64,000 bases of DNA from Roseofilum casamattae BLCC-M143 (lineage in GTDB: Bacteria > Cyanobacteriota > Cyanobacteriia > Cyanobacteriales > Desertifilaceae), in the NCBI RefSeq assembly GCF_030068455.1, contig NZ_JAQOSQ010000001.1:434001-498000 (forward strand), in the 5' to 3' direction. This document shows positions 34,813 through 45,325 of the stretch, piece after piece. Position numbers and translations under genes: made by a program. The notes beneath the pieces were generated by a model. That model had not been told where the DNA came from, made no database searches, and saw only the letters and a program-made list of their open reading frames with translations. How positions within the stretch are numbered: position 1 is the stretch's first letter; the number at the start of each line of letters is the position of its first letter.

Positions 34813-37800
34813 CTAGAAAGGAATGGGTAAAGACGCTGAAGTAAAGCGGCCGTTTAACTGTCCGGGAGTTGTCCGTTCAACAATTCCCAAGACCAGATTA
34901 TTAAACCGGATTTCCGTATCAGAACCAACTTGCAGTAATTGCAGATTGGCTTGAGTTAACCCATTAGTTAAACCAATTAAATTAAACCCATTACCAAAAT
35001 CAGAAATGCGATCGGCTTGGAAATTACTCGTTACCGCTCCAGCGCGATCGAGCACGAATACATCATTACCAAAGCCACCACTAAGTCGATCCGTACCCGT
35101 GCCTCCTTCGAGCCAATCATTGCCGAAATCGCCATTGAGATTATCATTGCCAGTACTTCCACGGAGCGTATCGTTATTTTGACCGCCATAGATAAAGTCA
35201 TTACCCGCCGCACCAAAGAGCGAATCATTACCCTGATTGCCGTTAATGAAATCATTCGCCGGAGACCCAAAGACAACATCATCACCTTGCAGTGCCGAGA
35301 TATTACTGAGTCCAGAAACTGCCAAATTAAGCTCATCATTACCTGGAGTTGCCACGCCACCCGAAGGTGCCGGTGCAGGAGTTGGCGCCGGAGCTGGTGC
35401 TGGAGTCGGAGCTGGGGTTGGCGAGAATCCAGGGAAGCTCGGGAAACTGGGGAAGCTCGGGAATCCAGGGAAACTTGGCGTCGGTGTTGGAGTTGGTGTT
35501 GGCGCCGGTGCTGGTGGCGGATTAATCGTACCCGTTGGGCGAGCCGTATCGTTATCGAGTACGGTCACCTCAACCGGACTGATAACCGCGCCATTATAGT
35601 CGCCATCGGTAGACGTCACGACAAAATTAATCGTGCTAGAGTGCGTGCCTTCCACAATCTGATCGTCAAATCCAGTAACGTTAACCGTCTGTACTTGATT
35701 AAAGTTGGTCGAGGTAAACGTCAGAGTTTGTGGAGTGACCAGAGCATCTGCATCCGGCTGAATAGAAATTGTTACATCGGCACTCGGACGACTTTGCAGA
35801 GATACGGAGTATTGAATGCCAGTACCGCCCTCGCTAACCGTGGTATTACCACTAACTGAATTGAAGTTAATCCCAATACTATCTACATCAGTATTGGTCG
35901 CCGCCACATTTTCCACCGGTACATTATTAAAACTCTGATCCGTACTAATGGTTGGCGTACTCAAGATCGTAAACGGTTGGTTGCCATCAACCACACCATC
36001 GGCTACCCCGCGCACCGTTACCGTTTGCGGAGCATTAAAGTTTTGCGAGTTAAACGTCACCGATGCCGTTTCCGCAAAGGTTTGCCCATCCGAGGAAATT
36101 AAGCCCTCCGTCGGTACAGAACTGGTAAAGTCTATCTGCACTGGCGATAGGGGAGCTTGAGAGCTAGAGAGCACCACCTCAAACGTCGCCGTTGTTCCCT
36201 CCTCAGATACTGTCAGACCGCTCGTGGGAGTAACATTCACCCCAAACGTATCGATATCCAAATTAGTAACGGTAAACTCGCGGTTGTCCGCAACCCCTGG
36301 CAGTCGTCCGCTATAGTTCGGATCGGCACTTTGAGCCGCTCCAATTCCCACGACAAATTGTTGATTGCCGTCGATAATATTATCGGGAATACCGGTAATC
36401 GCAACGGTTTGCAGTTGCGTGGCATTAGCGGCAGTAAACGTGAGACTCGCAGGAACCGATTGGGCTTCACTAGTATCGCTGATGACAATGGGAATAGTGA
36501 CGTCACTGGTCGGAATGCTACCCAATCTCAGCGAAAGATTAAAGCTCGTCCCATCTTCACTGGTAATCAAGTCTCCTGTCGGAGCCGAAACAAAGATATC
36601 CGGTTGGTCGTTATCAGAAATCGCGACATTCAGCGTACTCCGCTGATTTTGCTCTTGAGTGGTGGGAGTATCGTTAACTAAAATCGCGGTAGTGTTGTTA
36701 AACTGCCCGTCGGTACTGGTGACTGCCAGTTGAATGGTTCCGGTATGGTCGCCTTCTTGCACTTGGTCGTCAACTGCACCCACGGTTACGGTTTGCGGAA
36801 TATTCCACAAATTACGAGGGTCGGTCGGACTAAAGGTTAGGGTTAGAGGAGTCGTCGCCAGAGCATTTGCATCAGCACCGACAGTGACTTGATTGTTTGG
36901 AGTTGCAATAACTTGAACGTCTGTAGTCGGTTGTTGGGCGAGCTGCACCGTGTAGGTGTTTGTATCTCCATTCTCGGAAACTAACAAACTGTTCGTACCA
37001 TCCGGTTGCTGATTTTCGTTAACGAAGACTCGCGTATCGTTATCCGTAACGTTAGCCGTTAAGTTCGGGATAAAGAGCTGATTGTAATTGGGGTCGCCGC
37101 TAACTGTGAGGAAACTAATTGTACTTTGATGCGCTCCCTCAACCGTTCCATCATCAACCGCACTGATTTGTACGACTTGCGGTTGATTGAAGTTTTGTGG
37201 GGTAAAGGTAACGATATTGGGCGAGATAGTTGCTTCATTGTCTGGAGACAAAACAATGGTTACATCTGCCGTTGGCGGAGTGGTGAGTTCTAGAGCAATA
37301 AAGTCTGTTGTTCCACCTTCGGTAATATCTAGACTGCCGCCAAATGGGGTAACTCTCACGCCTTCAAAGGCAAACTTGGCCACAAACCCATCATCGAAGT
37401 TAGGAACCAGTAGACTATCAACTGCTGCTCTGGCACCTGGGAATGGATTGACTTCGACGATATAAGGACCGGTAACTTCACCCGTTTGCGGATCTCGCGT
37501 CCCTAAAGTTGGGCTGGGGTCGTCTAGTTGGAAGGATTGGAATCCATTGGCCGGATTGCGATTTTGGTTCAGGTTACTCGAACCCGTTTGACCGGTGATA
37601 TAAGCAGCACCAAATTGATCGACAGCGAGACCGTAACCGAAGTCATCCCCATCAGCGGTTAAGTCGGCTCCATCGCCTCCATAAAATGAGGAGTAGAGAA
37701 TATCGCTTCCGGTACTGTTTAACTTCGCCAGGAAAGCATCTGTCCGGCCGCCGGCAAAATTGGGCTGTTCGGCATTGCGGAGGGGGAATGTATTCTCGGT

Positions 37801-39912
37801 GGAGGTTGTGGTTCCGATGATGTAGGCTTGTCCGGCTTGGTCGATGCCGATACTGGAAGCTGTCAGGGGTAGGAATGCTACGCCTTCATTACCGCTGCCA
37901 CCAAAGAAGGTTGAATAGTCGAGGGAGGTTCCATCAGGGCTAAATTTGGTGACAAAGCCATCAAAAGCACCTCCTTGATAGTTGCTTTGGAAGGCAGGTG
38001 CATTAAAATTACGAATCGTCCCGGCAGCTAGATTTTGCCCTGTGGGAAAGTCGGCTGAAGGGGTAATTCCGGTCAGATATGCTGCGCCACTATCATCAAC
38101 AGCAATTCCTCCAGCAACATCGCCACCGCCACCGCCAAGGTAGGAGAAGTAGGTTTGTTGGGTGGCATCGGCATTGATTTTGGAGACAAAGACATCGCTG
38201 CCGCCAACTAGATTGGTTTGATAGGCTCCGGCTGTGGCTAGACCTGCTGATTCGGTGGTTCCGGAGATATAAGCGTTGCCCGTACTATCGATATCGATAC
38301 CGATGCCTTCTTCAAATCCGGGGCCGCCAACGTAGGTGAAGTACTCCAACTGGGTTCCTGTGGCATTAACTTTAGCGACAAATGCGTCACTACCGTTAGT
38401 GGAGTCGGTATTTTGTTGAAAGACTCCAGCCGTTCCCAGTCCGGTTGATGTGGTTTGTCCGGTAATGTAGGCCGCGCCGTTACTATCGACGGCCAAACCA
38501 GACCCGCGCTCGAAGCCAGTTCCGCCCAGATAAGAGGCGTAGTCGATTTGGGTTCCGGTCGGATTGAGCTTCAGAATAAAGGCATCTTGAGAGCCGCCGG
38601 CAAAGGGTTGGAATGGAGTGGTGGTACGTCCCACCTGCACTGGGAGGTCTGGAGATTCAGTTTCGCCGACAATGTAGGCATTTCCGGCACTATCTACGGC
38701 GATGTCGTTGGCTCGGTCTTTATCAACTCCGCCAATGTAGGTGGAGTAAACTAGGGTACCGTCGTTGTTTATTTTGGTGATGAATGTGTCTCGGACATCA
38801 TTGCCGCTGCTGGGGTCGGGCAACGGTCGGGCAAACGGTGCTGTTGTGTCTTCTTCCGGTCGCGTGGGGAAGGTGACCGATCGCGTTTCTCCAGTAATAT
38901 AAGATGCGCCGAATTTATCGACGGCGATCGCATATCCCGCATCTTCTGAGGGGACGGGTTCCGCTAGATATTCGGCGCTGGCAATGAACGTCCCATTTTG
39001 GAATGATTCAGTAACCTGAGTATTTATCGTGACAATTGTTGTTTCTCCAGTCACGGGATTAACAACAACTTGCTCTTGTGGAACGATAACCGTTCGCGTA
39101 TCAATAAACGGCTGAGTATCAATCTCAACAATTCCGCCACCATTTGGCGCACTTTCGAGAACAAAGCCTCCCAAGTAACTCGAATATTCAAGAATCGGGT
39201 CAATCACTAATTCATGGGCTTGGTCGTATTCTCCAACTTCAAAGCCGATCGTTGTTTCGTCAAGGAGTTTGTAGGCAACGTCAACAGAGATCTGTTCGCC
39301 ATCAATAATTTGATAGGCGATCGGAGTTTTGTCTGTCAGTTCTCCTGATTCAGTAATTAAAGCTAGGGAACCATCTTCGCGAATTTCAATGCTTTCAACG
39401 CCGTTGTAGGCTATTTGAATGACATCAACATTGGCACCTGGCTTAACGTGAAAATCCCGCCTTAATGCACCCTGTTTACCTGAATACTTAACATCAATAT
39501 CTGCATAAGCTTCTTCGATCCAAACTTCTTGATAGGTAGCAATTTCCGTACGCCACTTAGACGGGTCGTTACCAATAAAGTAATTGACAATACCGGAATT
39601 TTTTTCACTTCCGACAATGCTTGAGTTAGGGTTTGCGCCCACAAAATGAGAGCTAATCACACCATCAACGGTGCTGATGACAATTTCGTCTGGGGTGAAG
39701 AAAACTTCTCCTACGTCTCCATCGCGGACGTGAAAAGCAACGGAATCATCGACTTGTCCTTCGTTGCGAATGAAGTTCAAAGGTCGCTCGCTGCTCAGAG
39801 GATTACCGCTGCTGCTAGCAGGAGTCGGGGCACCGACGGAGCTAGACGCGAGTAGCGGGTCTTCCGGTAGCGTTTGCGCAATGCTTGATGGCAGTTGATT
39901 GTTACTTCCCAT
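34813..39912 (-). CDS. Giant SBBP / Calx-beta-like / RTX surface protein
   Basis: About 1700 residues from the ATG at 39912, preferred because GAGGA lies just upstream; the frame is open to 39948. No classical signal peptide is present, consistent with type I secretion. The order is: a DUF7948-type head (about 35-240, RPLNFIRNEGQVDDSVAFHV), SBBP beta-propeller repeats (about 310-840, units such as GNAYISGTTES and YSSYLGG), six or so roughly 110-residue beta-sandwich repeats (about 860-1480, e.g. TVSEGGTGIQYSVSLQSRPS), a Pro-rich linker with PSFPSFPSFPGF, then RTX Ca-binding nonapeptides (about 1570-1680, GNDFIYGGQNNDTLRGSTGN). The C-terminal RTX block should carry the secretion signal. Probably an exported adhesin or sheath protein. 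No T1SS genes are nearby. Confidence 0.88.
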   Translation of the reverse strand: MGSNNQLPSSIAQTLPEDPLLASSSVGAPTPASSSGNPLSSERPLNFIRNEGQVDDSVAFHVRDGDVGEVFFTPDEIVISTVDGVISSHFVGANPNSSIVGSEKNSGIVNYFIGNDPSKWRTEIATYQEVWIEEAYADIDVKYSGKQGALRRDFHVKPGANVDVIQIAYNGVESIEIREDGSLALITESGELTDKTPIAYQIIDGEQISVDVAYKLLDETTIGFEVGEYDQAHELVIDPILEYSSYLGGFVLESAPNGGGIVEIDTQPFIDTRTVIVPQEQVVVNPVTGETTIVTINTQVTESFQNGTFIASAEYLAEPVPSEDAGYAIAVDKFGASYITGETRSVTFPTRPEEDTTAPFARPLPDPSSGNDVRDTFITKINNDGTLVYSTYIGGVDKDRANDIAVDSAGNAYIVGETESPDLPVQVGRTTTPFQPFAGGSQDAFILKLNPTGTQIDYASYLGGTGFERGSGLAVDSNGAAYITGQTTSTGLGTAGVFQQNTDSTNGSDAFVAKVNATGTQLEYFTYVGGPGFEEGIGIDIDSTGNAYISGTTESAGLATAGAYQTNLVGGSDVFVSKINADATQQTYFSYLGGGGGDVAGGIAVDDSGAAYLTGITPSADFPTGQNLAAGTIRNFNAPAFQSNYQGGAFDGFVTKFSPDGTSLDYSTFFGGSGNEGVAFLPLTASSIGIDQAGQAYIIGTTTSTENTFPLRNAEQPNFAGGRTDAFLAKLNSTGSDILYSSFYGGDGADLTADGDDFGYGLAVDQFGAAYITGQTGSSNLNQNRNPANGFQSFQLDDPSPTLGTRDPQTGEVTGPYIVEVNPFPGARAAVDSLLVPNFDDGFVAKFAFEGVRVTPFGGSLDITEGGTTDFIALELTTPPTADVTIVLSPDNEATISPNIVTFTPQNFNQPQVVQISAVDDGTVEGAHQSTISFLTVSGDPNYNQLFIPNLTANVTDNDTRVFVNENQQPDGTNSLLVSENGDTNTYTVQLAQQPTTDVQVIATPNNQVTVGADANALATTPLTLTFSPTDPRNLWNIPQTVTVGAVDDQVQEGDHTGTIQLAVTSTDGQFNNTTAILVNDTPTTQEQNQRSTLNVAISDNDQPDIFVSAPTGDLITSEDGTSFNLSLRLGSIPTSDVTIPIVISDTSEAQSVPASLTFTAANATQLQTVAITGIPDNIIDGNQQFVVGIGAAQSADPNYSGRLPGVADNREFTVTNLDIDTFGVNVTPTSGLTVSEEGTTATFEVVLSSSQAPLSPVQIDFTSSVPTEGLISSDGQTFAETASVTFNSQNFNAPQTVTVRGVADGVVDGNQPFTILSTPTISTDQSFNNVPVENVAATNTDVDSIGINFNSVSGNTTVSEGGTGIQYSVSLQSRPSADVTISIQPDADALVTPQTLTFTSTNFNQVQTVNVTGFDDQIVEGTHSSTINFVVTSTDGDYNGAVISPVEVTVLDNDTARPTGTINPPPAPAPTPTPTPTPSFPGFPSFPSFPSFPGFSPTPAPTPAPAPAPTPAPAPSGGVATPGNDELNLAVSGLSNISALQGDDVVFGSPANDFINGNQGNDSLFGAAGNDFIYGGQNNDTLRGSTGNDNLNGDFGNDWLEGGTGTDRLSGGFGNDVFVLDRAGAVTSNFQADRISDFGNGFNLIGLTNGLTQANLQLLQVGSDTEIRFNNLVLGIVERTTPGQLNGRFTSASLPIPF

Positions 39913-40225
39913 GTTGTCCTCACCCCATACCGTTTTGTACAGAACCAAACTATAGCAAAAGTTACTGGCGCTCTTGGAGAAGGGTTACTCTCCAAGCAAT
40001 CCGTTCCAATGATAGCTTGCGATCGCCTCAATTTGGGAAAATCCAGCAGAACTTAATCGTTGCGATCGCAGGTACGCTGACGTTGAGTTCCGCGCCAATA
40101 TTATGTCATTTTTTTCGTCAGCCTGAGAAAAATGGTAGTTCTCACTTTACTAGAAAAACTTTCTAATGGGTAAGGTAGGCATTGCCCACCCTACGTTTTT
40201 GATTTTATTTCTATTGATTTTTGGT

Positions 40226-41278
40226 TTATTTTAAGTCTTCTAATTTGATGCGCGGATCGGCAACTTTGAGCAGGATATCGGCAATTAAATTACCGACAAT
40301 TAACATCACCGCTCCCATCATTAAGCTCGCCATAATCAAGTATAGATCTTGGGATTGTACGGCGCTGAGAATTAATCGTCCGAGTCCGGGCCAGTTAAAG
40401 AAAAACTCGGTAATAAACGAGCCGCTGAGCAAACTGGCAAATTCAAATCCGAGTAAGGTGATGAGAGGATTAATTGCATTGCGCAGTGCATGAATATAAA
40501 TCACGCGATGTTCGGGAAGTCCTTTTGCGCGAGCCGTCCGAATATAATCTTGCCGGAGAACGTCTAGTAACTGCCCTCGCGTCAGCCGTTGCAGCCCGGC
40601 AAAGCCAGTAATACTTAAGGCAAATACGGGTAAGAGTCCGTGCCAAATAATATCTAAGAATTTGCCCAAAGGAGTCAGATCGGCATAGTTAATACTGGTC
40701 ATGCCACCAACGGGCAGCAGAGGAGACACGCTTTGGGCAAAAAAGAGTAAGGCAAGGGCGGTAATAAAGCTGGGAAATCCTTGACCGATATAGCTGAGAA
40801 CGCGCAAGATTTTATCGAGAGGTGCATTCTGTTTAAGAGCGGCAAGAATTCCCAGAGGAAGGGCGATCGCCCAATTCGCAAATAAAGCAATAATGGCTAA
40901 AATCAGGGTGTTGCCCATGCGCTCCCAAAGCAGGGAAGCGACGGTTCTTTGATAGACAAAACTTTCGCCAAAATTGCCGTGGAGAATATTCCACAACCAG
41001 CGGAAATATTGCTCGTAAGCGGGCTTATCTAATCCAAATTGGCGCGAGAGTTGTTCCAAGGTTTCCGGAGCAATTTGCGGATTTTGCCGTAGAGTATCGA
41101 GATAATTTCCCGGCGCCAATTGAATAATGGTAAAACTTAAGGCGGATGCCAAAAGCAGCGTAATTAATCCTTGGAAGATGCGCTTGCCAGCATAGAGCAG
41201 CATATCGGTGGCGATCGCCTCGCGCAAGCGATCCCAGAGATGAGCGACCTTTTCAGAGAAGACAGAGGCAGAAGTCAT
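40226..41278 (-). CDS. Peptide/nickel-type ABC transporter permease (DppB-like)
   Basis: 350 residues with six membrane helices and the DppB hallmark at the N-terminus: FQGLITLLLASALSFTIIQL, then APGNYLDTLRQNPQIAPETL and QLSRQFGLDKPAYEQYFRWL. The EAA-type loop is DYIRTARAKGLPEHRVIYIH followed by ALRNAINPLITLLGFEFASL, and the end (LGRLILSAVQSQDLYLIMAS) is typical. It is the inner-membrane subunit of an oligopeptide-type importer; DppC, ATPase and binding-protein genes are not adjacent, which is common in cyanobacteria where such genes are scattered. It starts 19 bases after apt on the same strand, implying co-transcription. Confidence 0.92.
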   Translation of the reverse strand: MTSASVFSEKVAHLWDRLREAIATDMLLYAGKRIFQGLITLLLASALSFTIIQLAPGNYLDTLRQNPQIAPETLEQLSRQFGLDKPAYEQYFRWLWNILHGNFGESFVYQRTVASLLWERMGNTLILAIIALFANWAIALPLGILAALKQNAPLDKILRVLSYIGQGFPSFITALALLFFAQSVSPLLPVGGMTSINYADLTPLGKFLDIIWHGLLPVFALSITGFAGLQRLTRGQLLDVLRQDYIRTARAKGLPEHRVIYIHALRNAINPLITLLGFEFASLLSGSFITEFFFNWPGLGRLILSAVQSQDLYLIMASLMMGAVMLIVGNLIADILLKVADPRIKLEDLK

Positions 41279-41297
41279 GGGCGGGAAAGTTAAGAGT

Positions 41298-41819
41298 TTA
41301 ATATTGAATTAAGCTAGCGATGGGAACCTCCGGGAGATTCTGGCGACCGCCTAGGGCTTCTAATTCAATAACAAAAACACATCCAACGAGCTGGCCTTCC
41401 GCTTTTTCGATTAGCTCGGCTGCTGCCTTCGCCGTTCCTCCAGTAGCCATAAGGTCGTCAACAATGACAATGCGATCGCCAGAGCTAATCGCATCTTGAT
41501 GAATTTCGAGCTGGTCTTGACCGTATTCGAGATCGTAGCTGACTCGATGCACCGGAGCTGGCAATTTTTTCGGTTTGCGGACGGGAACAAAACCGCATCC
41601 GAGCTGATGAGCCACGGGAGTCCCAAAAATAAATCCTCGCGATTCAATACCGACAATATAATCCGGGTTCAGCGGAGCACAAGTCCCAGCCAAGAGATCG
41701 ATGGTCGATCGCAAGCCTTGGGGATCGCACAACAACGTCGTAATGTCACGAAACAAAATTCCGGGTTTCGGAAAATCAGGAATATCGCGAATGAGAGACT
41801 TAATCTCTTGAATGTCCAT
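41298..41819 (-). CDS. apt: Adenine phosphoribosyltransferase
   Basis: 173 residues matching Apt along the full length: [60 protein letters not shown] and the PRPP-binding loop [20 protein letters not shown]. It converts adenine and phosphoribosyl pyrophosphate to AMP in the cytoplasm (purine salvage). The length is standard. It is the first gene of a probable two-gene unit with the DppB-like permease, possibly linking purine salvage and uptake by chance rather than function. Confidence 0.96.
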   Translation of the reverse strand: MDIQEIKSLIRDIPDFPKPGILFRDITTLLCDPQGLRSTIDLLAGTCAPLNPDYIVGIESRGFIFGTPVAHQLGCGFVPVRKPKKLPAPVHRVSYDLEYGQDQLEIHQDAISSGDRIVIVDDLMATGGTAKAAAELIEKAEGQLVGCVFVIELEALGGRQNLPEVPIASLIQY

Positions 41820-42133
41820 AATTTTGGTAGTTAACGCCGTCGGGGCCGGTCGATCTTGAATTTGATTAAGAGTCTATGCTTCCAAATCCTATCTCAAGGC
41901 TCTGGCTTTGAAAACGATCGCGCAAGAAAACCACCAGCCTTTTGCCTTTTCCATGAAACTCTTGGCTATCCTACAGGTATCATAGGTTTGTATAGTAAGG
42001 CGCGCGATCGCACTTGAAGTGATGCGGGCGCGGTTGCTCCCTGGCGATCGATCCCGATCTGGCGCGATCGCCCTTGGAAAAGATCGCCATAAGAGTCACC
42101 GACAGCCAAAAATGAATCGTTTCTCAGACCCCA
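41820..42133. other. Intergenic region between divergent genes
   Basis: About 310 bases between apt (minus) and the DUF3038 gene (plus), so promoters for both should lie here. It has an unusual density of HIP1-type GCGATCG/CGATCGC sites between about 41910 and 42090. A short frame from the ATG at 42111 runs only ten codons to a stop, so it is not the start of the DUF3038 gene. No RNA gene is recognised. Confidence 0.6.
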
Positions 42134-42739
42134 ATGCCAACTAATAGTCCACCGATTAACTCGACTCCCATCATTCTAGAGACTCTGGTCGATCCTCCCC
42201 TAAATTCCCTAGAATGCCCTCGCCGTACTCGATGGCATCTGGATCTCATCTTACTCGCTCTTGAAGCCCTAGATTTGGGGGGATCGGAAGCCATGTTAGT
42301 CGCTTGCCGAGATCTGAACCTGCAAGATATCATTCCCAACCGAGTGGTCTTATGGCGGTTGCGCAGCACCAACCCTTTCCGCCGGGCCCATACCCGCCGT
42401 TCCTTGAGTCTGGAAGAAGCCAAAGCTCTAGTGGCGATCGCCTCTACCCTAGCGCGCAAACGTACGGTCTTAATTCGAGAACTCCTAATTGCCTACGATA
42501 CCCTCCAACAAAAACATTTCTCCGTCGAACACCACGTGCGCCTCTCGGAATACTTAGACCGGTTCCGGGCCCATTTTCGCAGTCGCATGAATCTCAAACG
42601 TTCCGGGATGGTGCAATATCAAGATGACGATCGCTTGAACGAACTGGGATTATCTCTACTGACTCAGCTACTATTTTGTACGGGGACGAAAGGAATGCAA
42701 CGGTTTTGGAGCGGTTTATTTGATGGAGAAGTGGCATGA
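42134..42739 (+). CDS. DUF3038 family protein
   Basis: 201 residues, the cyanobacteria-specific DUF3038 family. Recognisable stretches are CPRRTRWHLDLILLALEALD, RDLNLQDIIPNRVVLWRLRS and SEYLDRFRAHFRSRMNLKRS. It is soluble and helical with many Arg residues. Function is unknown, but it is almost always coupled to a DUF4335 gene, as here, where the stop TGA overlaps the next ATG (ATGA). That coupling implies that the two proteins act together. Confidence 0.85.
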   Translation: MPTNSPPINSTPIILETLVDPPLNSLECPRRTRWHLDLILLALEALDLGGSEAMLVACRDLNLQDIIPNRVVLWRLRSTNPFRRAHTRRSLSLEEAKALVAIASTLARKRTVLIRELLIAYDTLQQKHFSVEHHVRLSEYLDRFRAHFRSRMNLKRSGMVQYQDDDRLNELGLSLLTQLLFCTGTKGMQRFWSGLFDGEVA

Positions 42740-44157
42740 GTATCGAACGTCAATATAGTCTACCCAATTGCCGATTAACCTTATTTGGCTGGAGCGAAGC
42801 TGAAGATTCGGTGATGTCGGTTCTATCTAATGTGGAATGCCATATTGCCGGAGAAAAACTAACGGGGGGACGAGACTTTTTTGAAGGATTAGTGTGGACG
42901 GTTAGTTATTATGCCCAAGAGATATTAAGCGGGGTACATTGTCCGGAAGAGAGCATTCCCGGACCGAAATCGGTACATTTAGAAAAATCGGGAGATTGTA
43001 CTCATCGTCTTTCCCTCAAACCCGGTGGGGAAGAAATGGCTGCCAACCCAACAGAAGTAAAGCTGACTGACGTACAGCTCTTCGATTTGGTTGAGGCGAT
43101 CGATCAAATTTTTGCCGATAATCAAACTCTACCCGATCTGTCCTGGCAGTTAACTCCAACGTCCAAACGCTATGTGAAATCGGCCATTCCTATCGCTCAA
43201 CAAGCGGCACCGGCGACTCTGGGCATTGCGGGCGTTGCCTTTGCTGCTGCATTTTTCTTTATACTGCCCATCCCCACGGTCGAACGGCCGGCGGAAATTG
43301 AAGAAGTACGCCAGGAAGAGGAATTAAGCTCGGAAGGATCGGCAACTGAATCTTCTCAACCAGGAGAAGGCGATCGCCGCGATCCTCCCTTAACAAATCG
43401 AAGCAGTTCTCTGAGTGCCTCGGAAGTGACTTCAGAGAGCGCGAATAGTTCTCGAAGGGAACGGAAAGAAGCTCTAGATAGCGCTCCATCGATTAACGAT
43501 CCAACTGATATTACTCGGCTTAATCGCAGGCTGCATGAAGATATCGATCGCGCCTGGGACAAGCGCGATGAGTTAGCTCGAGATTTGACCTATCGAGTCG
43601 CTGTGGGGCAAGATGGAGCGATTTTGGGATATAAACCCGGTGACGAGAATACGGGGACGAACGACGATCGCCGAACGCCTCTATCGGACTTAATCTATAT
43701 CCCGACCTCGGAAGGGGGAGTATCTGCGGAGGCGATCGCCGAATTTAAGGTCGTTTTCCGAGAGGCGGGAATTGTTGAAGTTAGTCCCTGGAACGGATTT
43801 CCTCCCGAATCTCAAAGTTTGGGGCCGGAAATTACCGATCCGTTTTTGTTAGAAAATTTAAACCAAGAACTCTACAGTCGCATCAGTGAATCTCAAACTT
43901 CCGATACGGAATATCAGACCGAACTTAATTACCGAGTTGCCGTACAACAGGACGGAGAAATTATTGATTATGAAGCACTGAATCAAGCGGCGTTTGATTA
44001 TCTCGATCTCACTCCTTTACCCAATTTATTAGAGTTGGAAAGTAGCGATTCTGCCGATGGCCAAACTCTGTCTAATCGTCCTCTAGCTCAGTTTAAGGTT
44101 GTCTTTACTCCCGATGGGGTCTTGCAAGTGAGTCCTTGGCGAGGGATTGATTTTTAA
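42736..44157 (+). CDS. DUF4335 family membrane-anchored protein
   Basis: 473 residues. The N-terminal domain (about 1-150) has the DUF4335 pattern (YSLPNCRLTLFGWSEAEDSV, LTGGRDFFEGLVWTVSYYAQ, LTDVQLFDLVEAIDQIFADN). One membrane segment follows (about 160-178, TLGIAGVAFAAAFFFILPIP), then a disordered Glu/Ser-rich stretch. The C-terminal half contains two copies of a roughly 110-residue unit, each with LTYRVAVGQDGAILGYKPGD or LNYRVAVQQDGEIIDYEALN and ending in FKVVF...VSPW. With the N-terminus in the cytoplasm, the duplicated domain would be periplasmic or lumenal. Function unknown; it is translationally coupled to the DUF3038 gene. Confidence 0.85.
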   Translation: MSIERQYSLPNCRLTLFGWSEAEDSVMSVLSNVECHIAGEKLTGGRDFFEGLVWTVSYYAQEILSGVHCPEESIPGPKSVHLEKSGDCTHRLSLKPGGEEMAANPTEVKLTDVQLFDLVEAIDQIFADNQTLPDLSWQLTPTSKRYVKSAIPIAQQAAPATLGIAGVAFAAAFFFILPIPTVERPAEIEEVRQEEELSSEGSATESSQPGEGDRRDPPLTNRSSSLSASEVTSESANSSRRERKEALDSAPSINDPTDITRLNRRLHEDIDRAWDKRDELARDLTYRVAVGQDGAILGYKPGDENTGTNDDRRTPLSDLIYIPTSEGGVSAEAIAEFKVVFREAGIVEVSPWNGFPPESQSLGPEITDPFLLENLNQELYSRISESQTSDTEYQTELNYRVAVQQDGEIIDYEALNQAAFDYLDLTPLPNLLELESSDSADGQTLSNRPLAQFKVVFTPDGVLQVSPWRGIDF

Positions 44158-44181
44158 GTTATCCCCATTCCCTATTTCAGA

Positions 44182-45300
44182 TTAATCGTCCCATAACCGC
44201 CGTCTGGATTTCCCTTTGAGCAACTCGTGAGTTTCGCTTAACAGTTGGGGAATCTCGAGCTGGACGGGGCAGCGAGGCAAACAGTCGCCGCACTCGTTGC
44301 AGCGAGACGCTTTATTTCCCGGAAACCAGTGACCGGCTTGCTCGAACATGGCATAGCGGTATTTACCGTAATCAACCATGTCATAGGCGAGGGCGAGATT
44401 CCGCAAGCGCAAGACTTCGGGAATATTAATGTCTTGCGGACAAGGCAAACAGCGATCGCATTGATGGCATTGGGTGGCTCCTAAAAGGGCGCTCATATAA
44501 GCATTGAGGTGAAAGAGAACGGCTTCTTCTTCGGAGGTTAGGGTTTCGTCGCGATCGCAGATCGGCTTCATACAGTCCAACTCTTCCGGGCGAGCGGGGC
44601 CGATACTTAAGGTGGTAATGCGGCGATCGCTTAATAAGAACCGATAGGTCAATTCTAGAGGATTAAAGGGAGCGCATAACTGTTGCAACCGTTCCGGGGG
44701 ATTATAGAGCTGTCCTCCCTTGTCGGCTGGAGAAATAATAAAAATGCCCATATCTCTCTCGCGAGCCAGTTCTAGGGCATTAGCGTGGCGTTGTAGAGAC
44801 CAATAGTAATGTAGATTAACAAACTCAAATAAATTCGTTTGAATGGCAGCTTCAATTAACGGGGTCGATCCATGGGTCGAAAACCCGACATGGCCGACTT
44901 TCCCGGCTGCGATCGCATCTCGAACGGCTCCGAGTCCCCCTTCAACTACCGACTCCAACTGTTCCCAAGTATTAATCCCGTGAATGGCAACACAATCAAT
45001 GGTCTTAACTTGTAAGCGTGTCAGTGACTCCTCAATCCACCCGGCCATCATTTCGGGATCGGCTGTGGGAGGCAGTTTGGTTGTGATATAGAGTTGCTCG
45101 CGATCGAGTTGAGAGAGAGAGCGACCCAAATAACTCTCGCTGCGGCCGTATCCTCTCGCGGTTTCCAGATGATTTATCCCCAACTCCAGGGCGTGCAGGA
45201 CAGTTTGATGGAACGCATCCTCAGAACTGAGCGATCGCATCGTCCCCAATGAAAACACCGATAAATTGAGGTTGGTTTGCCCAAAACGTCGATACTGCAC
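44182..45300 (-). CDS. Aldo/keto reductase with C-terminal 4Fe-4S ferredoxin domain
   Basis: 372 residues from a GTG at 45300. The N-terminal 270 residues form an aldo/keto-reductase TIM barrel (RRFGQTNLNLSVFSLGTMRS, GINHLETARGYGRSESYLGR, LYITTKLPP, VDCVAIHG-like IDCVAIHG). The C-terminus holds Cys clusters for iron-sulfur centres, CHQCDRCLPCPQDINIPEVL and CNECGDCLPRCPVQLEIPQL. Proteins of this build are widespread, use an unknown redox partner and have no firm substrate. The nicotinamide-site residues look kept (D in LETARGYG, Y, K). It converges with the DUF4335 gene with 24 bases between stops. Confidence 0.9.
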   Translation of the reverse strand: MQYRRFGQTNLNLSVFSLGTMRSLSSEDAFHQTVLHALELGINHLETARGYGRSESYLGRSLSQLDREQLYITTKLPPTADPEMMAGWIEESLTRLQVKTIDCVAIHGINTWEQLESVVEGGLGAVRDAIAAGKVGHVGFSTHGSTPLIEAAIQTNLFEFVNLHYYWSLQRHANALELARERDMGIFIISPADKGGQLYNPPERLQQLCAPFNPLELTYRFLLSDRRITTLSIGPARPEELDCMKPICDRDETLTSEEEAVLFHLNAYMSALLGATQCHQCDRCLPCPQDINIPEVLRLRNLALAYDMVDYGKYRYAMFEQAGHWFPGNKASRCNECGDCLPRCPVQLEIPQLLSETHELLKGKSRRRLWDD

Positions 45301-45325
45301 GAGACTGTTTGCACCCTAAATGGAA

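Noticed and set aside
36157-36681. 174-codon plus-strand frame inside the giant SBBP/RTX gene
   Set aside because: Shadow of a strongly supported gene on the other strand; no coherent protein pattern.
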